Origin: Paracoccaceae bacterium | Lineage (GTDB): Bacteria > Pseudomonadota > Alphaproteobacteria > Rhodobacterales > Rhodobacteraceae | NCBI GenBank assembly: GCA_026709725.1 | Contig: JAPOSK010000510.1 | Coordinates: forward strand, 1 to 7,218 | Direction: 5' to 3' | Length of the DNA: 7,218 nucleotides | In this document: in pieces, positions 1-5,336 of the stretch | Numbering within the stretch: the first letter of the stretch is position 1 | Layout: each line of letters starts with the position of its first letter | Notes under the pieces: generated by a model | Told to the model about the DNA's origin: nothing | The model's input: only the letters and a program-made list of their open reading frames with translations | Database searches by the model: none | Made by a program: the position numbers and the translations under genes

Positions 1-2640
1 AGTGACATGGCTCAATCAGAGGACCGGGTTCCCATGCCCATGATTCTGGCAACCGGTGCTGTCCATACCAGCCTGACGCAAAAGGGATTGCGATCCTATA
101 CAACCATCAATGTGCGATCAGCGGAGTGCATGGACCCCCACTACCATGCAGTCCTGATCGGTTGCGGGGCAACAACCGTGAATGCATATCTTGCCCAGGA
201 CACGCTTGCCCAGAGAATCGGGATGGGTCTCCTCAACCTGACCCTTGAAGAGGCGCTGGCGAACTACAAGGAAGCCATCAATCAGGGCCTGCTCAAGATC
301 ATGTCCAAGATGGGCATATCAATCATCTCCTCCTATCGCGGGGGCCTGAATTTCGAGGCCATCGGCCTCTCAAGAGCCATGGTCGCCAAGTATTTCCTGG
401 GCATGGAAAGCCGGATCTCCGGGATTGGCATCAATGGATTGCAGACCAAGCTGGTCGAGCTGCACGAGCAGAGCTGGCGCAGCCCGGTCGATCTTCTGCC
501 TGTCGGCGGATTCTACAAGTCACGCACGAAAGGTGAGCGCCATGCATGGCAGGCCCGAACCATGCATATGCTGCAGTCAGCATGCCGCAACGGCAACTAT
601 GATGAGTGGAAAACCTACACCAGGACCATGACATCATGTCCGCCCCTGAACCTGCGCGATCTTCTGTCCATTGACAGGTCCGGAGACTCAATTGCAGTGG
701 ATGATGTCGAATCGATCACTGCCATCCGCAAGCGATTCGTTACGCCGGGAATGTCGCTTGGCGCTCTGAGCCCGGAAGCGCACCGAACCCTCAACATTGC
801 AATGAACCGCATCGGTGCCAAGTCTGATTCGGGCGAGGGGGGCGAGGATCCGGCGCATTTTACACCGGATGCCAATGGTGACAATCCCTCGGCACGAATC
901 AAGCAGGTTGCCAGTGGGCGCTTTGGTGTGACGGCTGAATATCTTGGTCACTGCGAAGAGCTTGAAATCAAGATTGCGCAGGGGGCAAAGCCGGGCGAGG
1001 GAGGGCAATTGCCGGGCATGAAAGTGACGGAACTCATTGCCCGTCTGCGTCACTCCACTCCAGGCGTCACCCTGATTTCGCCGCCCCCGCATCATGATAT
1101 CTATTCAATCGAGGATCTGGCCCAGCTCATCTACGATCTGAAGCAGATCAATCCAGTCGCCAAAGTTTGCGTGAAACTCGTATCATCGGGCGGTATCGGC
1201 ACCATTGCCGCTGGTGTGGCCAAGGCCAAGGCCGATGTCATCCTTGTCTCCGGCCATAGTGGTGGCACCGGGGCATCGCCGGCCACATCAATCAAGTTTG
1301 CCGGCATGCCGTGGGAAATTGGTCTGGCAGAAACCCATCAGGTGCTGTCGCTGAACAATCTCCGGAACCGGGTCACACTGCGCACTGATGGAGGTCTGCG
1401 TACAGGACGCGACATTGTGATTGCAGCCCTGCTTGGTGCTGAAGAATTCGGGATTGGTACCGCTTCCCTGATTTCCATGGGATGCTTGATGGTCCGCCAA
1501 TGCCAGTCGAATACATGCCCGGTTGGTGTGTGTACGCAGGACGAAGCCCTGCGCGCGCGATTCACCGGCACTGCCAATGCTGTCGTCAACCTGATCACCT
1601 TTTATGCCCAGGAGGTTCGGGAAATTCTTGCCGGGATCGGGGCAGAGTCCCTTGATGAAATCATTGGTCGGACAGATCTGCTGACACAGGTGTCCCGCGG
1701 TGCCGACTATCTTGAGGATCTTGATCTCAACCCGCTGCTTGTCAGTGTCGATGAAAACCTGCGGGTTGCGAACCGGCAGGAGAAACCCCGTCAGGATGTC
1801 CCGGAAACCCTGGACACCGAGATCCACAAGGATGCCCAACCCTTCTTCAGGGACGGTGAAAAAATGCATCTGTCCTATAATATCCGCAACACCTACCGAA
1901 CGATTGGGGCGCGCACCGCATCCCGCATCGTCAAACGGTTTGGCATGAACAACACCCTTCGCAGTGATCATCTCACCCTGAGACTGACCGGCTCGGCGGG
2001 GCAGTCCCTTGGTGCATTTGCCGTCAATGGCCTGAAACTTGATGTGGTCGGAGATGCCAATGACTATGTTGGCAAGGGTCTCTCCGGCGGAACGATCACG
2101 ATCCGTCCGCCCGCCGAGTCACGCCGCGTTGCCGCCGCCCATACCATCATTGGCAATACAGTCCTTTATGGAGCCACTTCGGGACGCCTTTTTGCCGCAG
2201 GTCGGGCAGGAGAGCGATTTTGCGTCCGCAATTCAGGTGCCAGGGTCGTTGTGGAAGGGTGCGGGTCGAACGGTTGTGAGTACATGACCGGCGGAGTCGC
2301 TGTGATTCTGGGTGCCATCGGACCCAACTTTGGGGCGGGCATGACCGGCGGCATGGCTTATGTCCATGATCCGGATGAACGAGCCACCCGTTACATGAAT
2401 CATGATACCATTGGGACATGTGCAGTTACGGTTGATTACTGGCAAACCGAACTGCATGCACTCATTGCCGATCATGCGGCCTTGACCGGCAGCCTGCTGG
2501 CTTCCGAGTTGCTTGAGAACTGGGACCATTCCATCGGCACATTTGTTCAGGTCTGCCCCCAGGAGATGATCGAGCGTCTGCCGCACCCGCTCTTCAGCAC
2601 CACGAATCAGGACGATGCGGTCTATCAGGAAAGCGCATAG
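1..2640 (+). CDS. gltB: Glutamate synthase large subunit, C-terminal part (5' end outside window)
   Basis: This subunit makes glutamate from 2-oxoglutarate and glutamine-derived ammonia in the cytoplasmic GS-GOGAT pathway. The visible 879 residues are open from base 1, so the Met at 7 is internal; the glutaminase domain lies upstream. Known alphaproteobacterial GltB proteins are about 1,500 residues, so roughly the last 60% is here. In order one sees the end of the central domain, then the FMN/synthase barrel with SDSGEGGEDP, GAKPGEGGQLPG, SPPPHHDIYS and SGHSGGTGASP (about 1249-1281). The 3Fe-4S motif C-x5-C-x4-C follows, with Cys codons at 1483, 1501 and 1516. The C-terminal glycine-rich beta-helix (from about 1960) includes GNTVLYGATSGRLFAAG and EGCGSNGCEYMTGG. 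The frame is intact to the TAG at 2638. The usual partner gltD does not follow; it may be upstream or elsewhere. Identification is very secure. Confidence 0.97.
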   Translation, partial: SDMAQSEDRVPMPMILATGAVHTSLTQKGLRSYTTINVRSAECMDPHYHAVLIGCGATTVNAYLAQDTLAQRIGMGLLNLTLEEALANYKEAINQGLLKIMSKMGISIISSYRGGLNFEAIGLSRAMVAKYFLGMESRISGIGINGLQTKLVELHEQSWRSPVDLLPVGGFYKSRTKGERHAWQARTMHMLQSACRNGNYDEWKTYTRTMTSCPPLNLRDLLSIDRSGDSIAVDDVESITAIRKRFVTPGMSLGALSPEAHRTLNIAMNRIGAKSDSGEGGEDPAHFTPDANGDNPSARIKQVASGRFGVTAEYLGHCEELEIKIAQGAKPGEGGQLPGMKVTELIARLRHSTPGVTLISPPPHHDIYSIEDLAQLIYDLKQINPVAKVCVKLVSSGGIGTIAAGVAKAKADVILVSGHSGGTGASPATSIKFAGMPWEIGLAETHQVLSLNNLRNRVTLRTDGGLRTGRDIVIAALLGAEEFGIGTASLISMGCLMVRQCQSNTCPVGVCTQDEALRARFTGTANAVVNLITFYAQEVREILAGIGAESLDEIIGRTDLLTQVSRGADYLEDLDLNPLLVSVDENLRVANRQEKPRQDVPETLDTEIHKDAQPFFRDGEKMHLSYNIRNTYRTIGARTASRIVKRFGMNNTLRSDHLTLRLTGSAGQSLGAFAVNGLKLDVVGDANDYVGKGLSGGTITIRPPAESRRVAAAHTIIGNTVLYGATSGRLFAAGRAGERFCVRNSGARVVVEGCGSNGCEYMTGGVAVILGAIGPNFGAGMTGGMAYVHDPDERATRYMNHDTIGTCAVTVDYWQTELHALIADHAALTGSLLASELLENWDHSIGTFVQVCPQEMIERLPHPLFSTTNQDDAVYQESA

Positions 2641-2769
2641 ACACCTGCCGACACGGACCTGCTCTGGCTTCATCCCTGCACGTCATGTGCCATCGATTCT
2701 CTCAATGAGCCTGCATAGCCGAATACAACCATCTTAAAACATGACAGTTTTATGAAATTTACCGAATTC

Positions 2770-2788
2770 ATGGCAAGAATCTTGCCAT
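2770..2788 (+). promoter_or_regulatory. Sigma-54-like promoter within a 19-bp perfect palindrome
   Basis: ATGGCAAGAATCTTGCCAT has two 9-bp arms around a single central base (2779). It also fits the sigma-54 layout TGGCA-N-G-N4-TTGC. GG at 2772-2773 and GC at 2784-2785 are separated by exactly 10 bases, as required for -24/-12 elements. Deviations from consensus are A for C in TGGCAC and C for A/T after TTGC. A + strand start would fall near 2797. Because of the symmetry the - strand reads nearly the same, so direction is inferred from what lies downstream (a hairpin-terminated segment), since the other direction would run antisense into gltB. Sigma-54 fits the neighbouring nitrogen-assimilation gene. 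Alternatively it is the operator of a dimeric regulator. Confidence 0.42.
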
Positions 2789-2824
2789 AAGGGAAATTTA
2801 TACTTGCAATCAGAATCCCTTATG
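2786..2824. repeat. 9-bp inverted repeat with 21-nt spacer
   Basis: CATAAGGGA (2786-2794) and TCCCTTATG (2816-2824) are perfect reverse complements around an AT-rich 21-nt spacer. The left arm shares its first three bases with the end of the 19-bp palindrome, so the two structures would compete in RNA or place two protein sites side by side in DNA. With a start at 2797 the left arm would not be transcribed, which favours a DNA-level (operator) role. The function is unknown. Confidence 0.35.
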
Positions 2825-2907
2825 ATAAATGGGACTCCAAGATCACCATCTCGTCCTCCCTTCAGGTGATTGACGAAGGCGGCTTGTGCAGGCCGCCTTC
2901 GCTTATT
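2797..2907 (+). ncRNA. Candidate small RNA with CU-rich loop and terminal hairpin
   Basis: The segment between the sigma-54-like promoter and the hairpin at 2874-2901 would give an RNA of about 110 nt. It contains a first stem, ATCACC (2842-2847) with GGTGAT (2865-2870), whose 17-nt loop carries TCCTCCC. That stretch is complementary to Shine-Dalgarno sequences. Four bases later comes the strong terminal hairpin. Loops rich in CUCC are known in alphaproteobacterial trans-acting sRNAs, but no family membership can be claimed here. A 14-codon ORF (2828-2872) also fits inside and its stop abuts the hairpin, but it has no ribosome binding site. The alternative is that this is simply the gltB 3' UTR. 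This is an inference from layout only. Confidence 0.28.
2874..2907 (+). terminator. Strong hairpin, probable terminator
   Basis: CGAAGGCGGC (2874-2883) and GCCGCCTTCG (2892-2901) form a perfect 10-bp GC-rich stem with an 8-nt loop, followed by CTTATT. The T-tract is weak but better on this strand than on the other. It is the first strong hairpin after the gltB stop codon, 234 nt downstream, so it may end gltB transcripts, the candidate small RNA, or both. Confidence 0.5.
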
Positions 2908-3344
2908 GCAGACTCGGACACAATCCCGCTCCCTGCACCGGTTGACCCTTTCGACATCCGCTCGGATGCATTTTTGCGGACACCTTACGCACAACGATTC
3001 CCCACTCCGCGGTGGTGCCAACTGACCCCCGGCACCGGAAGACCGGAGACGGTTGCGCCTCTTCCAGGCGTCACCGCGAGTTGGGGACCCAGAGGTCGGC
3101 AACCAAGCCACCGACTCCCAATCGCCCCTGATTGATTTCATGATGAGCTTTCTGCCGCGGGCACGGTCCCAATCATCCCCGCCCATTTGTCCCGGTCGTC
3201 CAAACGGGCTCAAATCCCAGCGGGACTCCGCGGCGAAAACCCAGCCTCACCCCCCGGTGAATGCGTTGCGGCAAGTCCCTTCGATACGGGCCGCTTCCTC
3301 GTCTGTCAGGGCAGTAAATTCCTTTTTCCCGGCATCATGCGGTA
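2908..3344. other. Intergenic stretch without a recognisable gene
   Basis: No frame gives a recognisable protein. Frames open for 80-160 codons exist on both strands but are rich in Arg, Pro, Ser and Cys, overlap each other and lack ribosome binding sites, as expected in GC-rich noncoding DNA. The one local structure seen is a hairpin at about 3050-3076, with an uninterrupted core CGCCT-CTTCC-AGGCG (3056-3070) and outer pairs with one mismatch. I found no tRNA cloverleaf, RNase P, tmRNA or SRP RNA signature, though without folding software a divergent RNA could be missed. Confidence 0.5.
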
Positions 3345-3390
3345 CTGCGGACCGTGCTGGACACGGCCCGCAGGCAGGGCTGAACCCTGC
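3345..3390. other. Two adjacent strong hairpins
   Basis: The first hairpin pairs CTGCGG and CCGTG with CACGG and CCGCAG: 11 base pairs with a single 1x1 mismatch (A3351/C3367) and a 5-nt loop, spanning 3345-3373. The second begins at the very next base: GCAGGG (3374-3379) pairs with CCCTGC (3385-3390) around a CTGAA loop. Such back-to-back helices suggest a structured RNA or a remnant of a palindromic element. Strand is undetermined because neither side has a clear T-tract, and no promoter was recognised upstream. Confidence 0.35.
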
Positions 3391-3416
3391 TGGAGACGCC
3401 CACCGGACGAACATGC

Positions 3417-3447
3417 AGGGCGGCTTGCGATGTCCTGAGCCGCCTTT
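3417..3447 (+). terminator. Possible terminator hairpin sharing arms with the 2874 hairpin
   Basis: AGGGCGGC (3417-3424) pairs with GCCGCCTT (3439-3446) in an 8-bp stem containing one G-U pair, with a 14-nt loop, followed by only one more T before CGGG. The left arm with its first loop bases (GGCGGCTTG) and the right arm (GCCGCCTT) are identical to those of the hairpin at 2874-2901. It closes the hairpin cluster that begins at 3345. The termination role is weakly supported because there is no real T-tract. Confidence 0.3.
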
Positions 3448-3902
3448 CGGGTCGGGAGTGCCGAACAGGAACCTGAACCGTTACAATTTCGCTTAAGTCG
3501 GAAGGATTTGGCAGGGAGAATGATATCGTTCCGACCCATGCTCTTGCTCAGCCTCCGGACATGCATCCGTATCCTCTCCGGACCGCTGCATGCCAACCGG
3601 TCGGCATGTCTGCAATCCAGGAAGCACCGGCAGGGGACGGACGCCGCCGGAAACGGCCTGCCCACACCGAAAGCAACGGGATCGACTGCAGACTCTGTGA
3701 GCTCCGGGCTGAAATGGCAGAGGATCGTCTCCCGGTGCATGCGCGATCAATCCAGAAGGCGCATGCGGTCTCCTGTCCCCAACCGTGGGATGTGCAGTGT
3801 TCGGGTGGCCTGGCTGAACAGCCCGAATGCAAGAGCGCCATCTGCGATGCACTTATAGGCCCGATCCGGTTTCGGTGCGCGGACGAACACGACATAAGAG
3901 CC
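3448..3902. other. Intergenic stretch with inverted repeats, no convincing gene
   Basis: No recognisable protein is encoded. Perfect inverted repeats are GTCGGAA (3497-3503) with TTCCGAC (3529-3535), CATGCC (3589-3594) with GGCATG (3603-3608), and GCATGCGC (3737-3744) with GCGCATGC (3759-3766, 14-nt loop). A 47-codon frame on the - strand (3890-3747, GTG start) has a balanced composition, but I cannot support it as a gene. The stretch may be a long leader or regulatory zone for the cox operon, or decayed sequence. Confidence 0.45.
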
Positions 3903-3931
3903 TTGCTTTTTTCTGTGACAATTTTTATTGT
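3903..3931 (+). promoter_or_regulatory. Probable sigma-70-type promoter of coxMSL
   Basis: TTGCTT (3903-3908) and TATTGT (3926-3931) are separated by 17 bases, a good -35/-10 pair in the AT-rich patch directly before coxM. Transcription would start near 3938, giving a leader of about 35 nt that includes the ribosome binding site. A dyad overlaps the -10 element (3917-3932), which suggests control by a DNA-binding protein. Cox operons are known to be regulated by CO or growth conditions; nothing here identifies the regulator. Confidence 0.45.
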
Positions 3932-3939
3932 CTGCAGAC
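3917..3939. promoter_or_regulatory. Operator-like dyads over the cox promoter
   Basis: GACAAT (3917-3922) and ATTGTC (3927-3932) form a perfect inverted repeat with a TTTT spacer. It overlaps a second perfect palindrome, GTCTGCAGAC (3930-3939). The first dyad covers the -10 hexamer and the second covers the expected transcription start, which is where a repressor would bind. As a DNA site it could equally bind an activator; as RNA only the second part would be transcribed. The binding protein is unknown. Confidence 0.35.
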
Positions 3940-3960
3940 CATCAGGAGCATTTTCATAGA

Positions 3961-3965
3961 GGAGG
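3961..3965 (+). promoter_or_regulatory. Ribosome binding site of coxM
   Basis: GGAGG lies 7 nt before the ATG at 3973 and fixes that start. The same frame also has a TTG at 3928, but it sits in the promoter region and has no Shine-Dalgarno sequence. An ATG at 3968 is followed at once by AAA TGA, so it is not a gene start. Confidence 0.85.
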
Positions 3966-3972
3966 ATATGAA

Positions 3973-4827
3973 ATGATCCCGGCAGCGTTTGACTATCATC
4001 GCCCCAGGGACATGGCGGGAGTTCTCGACATACTGGAGACCTACGGGGACGACGCACGTGTTCTGGCGGGCGGACACAGCCTGATCCCGATGATGAAGCT
4101 GCGCATGGCTGAAGTCCCGCATCTCATCGACCTTCAGGATGTGAATGGGCTGGGTGGCATTGAGATCGGGAATGGCACAATCGTCATCGGGGCCATGACC
4201 ACTCAAAATGAAATCATACAGAGCGATGCGCTTGCGGCCGCCGCACCGATCATGCGTGAAACATCCCTGCAGATCGCAGACCCGCAGGTCCGGTCAATGG
4301 GAACTCTTGGTGGCAATGTGGCAAATGGCGATCCCGGCAATGACATGCCTGCCCTGATGCAGTGCCTCAATGCCGATTTCACCCTTGTCTCTGCCAGTGG
4401 CGAGCGAACAGTGGCTGCACGGGACTACTATGAAGGGCCCTACATGACAAAGCGCGGCGATGACGAAGTCCTGACTGCCGTCTCGTTTGCCGCTCCCGAG
4501 GGCGGGCATGCCTATGTCAAGCAAAAACGCAAGATTGGCGACTATGCCACTGCCGCCGCCGCTGTCCAGATCGTCAGGGAGGGTGACGCCTGTTCACGGG
4601 CTTCCATCGCAATGACAAATCTGGGTGACACACCGATCCTGTCCGCAGGGGCCTCTGCAGCTCTGGCTGGAACAGCGGTTGGTCAACAGGACATTCACGC
4701 TGCCACAACGGCCATGTTGGGCGATACCGAGCCTGTCGAGGACAATCGTGGTCCGGTTGATTTCAAGCGTCATGTCGCTGCTGTAATCCTGCGTCGAGCC
4801 ATTGAACTGGCCTGGTCGCGGAGTTGA
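3973..4827 (+). CDS. coxM: Aerobic CO dehydrogenase, medium (FAD-binding) subunit
   Basis: CoxM is the flavoprotein of the Mo-Cu CO dehydrogenase; it takes electrons from the Fe-S clusters of CoxS and passes them through FAD to the respiratory chain. The protein is 284 residues, close to the 288 of Oligotropha CoxM. The two FAD-binding motifs are present: AGGHS at residues 32-36 and TLGGN at 111-115, the latter running into [11 protein letters not shown]. Near residues 185-195, [11 protein letters not shown] matches the conserved family segment with Tyr191. There is no signal peptide; the enzyme is cytoplasmic and associates with the inner face of the membrane. The start at 3973 is chosen from GGAGG 7 nt upstream and from the N-terminus [10 protein letters not shown], which aligns with the family. 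It is the first gene of the operon, 14 nt before coxS. Related FAD subunits of other xanthine-oxidase family enzymes look similar, but the adjacent form I CoxL settles the assignment. Confidence 0.96.
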   Translation: MIPAAFDYHRPRDMAGVLDILETYGDDARVLAGGHSLIPMMKLRMAEVPHLIDLQDVNGLGGIEIGNGTIVIGAMTTQNEIIQSDALAAAAPIMRETSLQIADPQVRSMGTLGGNVANGDPGNDMPALMQCLNADFTLVSASGERTVAARDYYEGPYMTKRGDDEVLTAVSFAAPEGGHAYVKQKRKIGDYATAAAAVQIVREGDACSRASIAMTNLGDTPILSAGASAALAGTAVGQQDIHAATTAMLGDTEPVEDNRGPVDFKRHVAAVILRRAIELAWSRS

Positions 4828-4841
4828 GGGAGGCCAGGATC

Positions 4842-5336
4842 ATGCCGAAGACAATCAAGATCACCATGACCGTCAATGACAGTACGGCGGAGTTTGAGGC
4901 CGAGCCACGGGAGCTGCTGATTCACTCCCTGCGCAACCGACTGGATATTACCGGCCCCCACATCGGTTGTGAGACCTCGCATTGCGGTGCCTGTACGGTG
5001 ACGCTTGATGGCAAATCCGTCAAATCCTGCACTGTGTTTGTCGGGCAGGCCAACGGTGCCGATGTCAGGACCATTGAGGGGCTGGGAACTCCCGACAGCC
5101 TCCACAGCCTGCAGGAAGCGTTCAGGGAACATCATGGATTGCAGTGCGGGTACTGCACCCCCGGCATGATCATGCGGGCGGCAAAACTGCTTGAGGAAAT
5201 TCCCAACCCGACTGAAGAAGAGGTGCGATTTGGCATGGCTGGCAATATCTGTCGTTGCACCGGCTATCAAAACATCGTCAAATCCATCATGGCTGCGGCC
5301 AGGGATATGAACGAAGAGGGGGAGGTTGCACAATGA
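4842..5336 (+). CDS. coxS: Aerobic CO dehydrogenase, small (iron-sulfur) subunit
   Basis: CoxS carries two [2Fe-2S] clusters that relay electrons from the Mo-Cu site in CoxL to the FAD in CoxM. The protein is 164 residues (about 166 in Oligotropha). The N-terminal plant-ferredoxin-like domain has Cys43, Cys48, Cys51 and Cys63 in the pattern C-x4-C-x2-C-x11-C. The C-terminal helical domain has Cys102-x2-Cys105 (CGYC) and Cys137-x-Cys139 ([10 protein letters not shown]). All eight ligands are present. ATG 4842 is chosen because GGAGG at 4829-4833 precedes it by 8 nt and the family N-terminus begins here; an in-frame TTG at 4824 overlapping the coxM stop is less likely. Its stop overlaps the coxL start by 4 nt, so translation is probably coupled. 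Confidence 0.97.
   Translation: MPKTIKITMTVNDSTAEFEAEPRELLIHSLRNRLDITGPHIGCETSHCGACTVTLDGKSVKSCTVFVGQANGADVRTIEGLGTPDSLHSLQEAFREHHGLQCGYCTPGMIMRAAKLLEEIPNPTEEEVRFGMAGNICRCTGYQNIVKSIMAAARDMNEEGEVAQ
5321..5325 (+). promoter_or_regulatory. Ribosome binding site of coxL inside coxS
   Basis: GGAGG, within a longer purine run at 5311-5325, lies 7 nt before the ATG at 5333. It favours that ATG over the next one at 5337, which is in another frame. The site is inside the last codons of coxS. Confidence 0.8.

Noticed and set aside
1288..1971. 227-codon open frame on the - strand inside gltB
   Set aside because: It lies opposite the conserved 3Fe-4S and FMN region of gltB, which fully explains the sequence; a shadow frame.
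2822..2873. Leader peptides of 14-15 codons before the hairpin (attenuator idea)
   Set aside because: Two tiny frames end at or just before the hairpin, but neither has a ribosome binding site, and neither has a run of regulatory codons or a competing anti-terminator stem that I can see.
3029..3115. tRNA or riboswitch in the GC-rich segment with small stems
   Set aside because: Stems at 3050-3076 and GACC/GGTC nearby do not assemble into a cloverleaf or any riboswitch core that I recognise.
2734..3213. 159-codon - strand frame with several Cys pairs resembling a zinc-binding protein
   Set aside because: It runs through the AT-rich promoter patch and the 10-bp hairpin, is Arg-rich with no recognisable fold, and has no ribosome binding site. 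The Cys spacing looks accidental.
3053..3496. 147-codon + strand frame in the intergenic region
   Set aside because: Pro/Ser/Arg-rich sequence with no family resemblance, overlapped by equally long frames on the other strand and crossing the hairpin cluster.
3306..3740. 144-codon - strand frame
   Set aside because: Composition is Cys/Arg/Ser-rich, there is no Shine-Dalgarno before its ATG, and it reads through three hairpins; not distinguishable from chance.
3928..3972. TTG start at 3928 extending CoxM by 15 residues
   Set aside because: It falls inside the predicted promoter and dyad and has no ribosome binding site, whereas ATG 3973 has GGAGG at ideal spacing and matches the family N-terminus.
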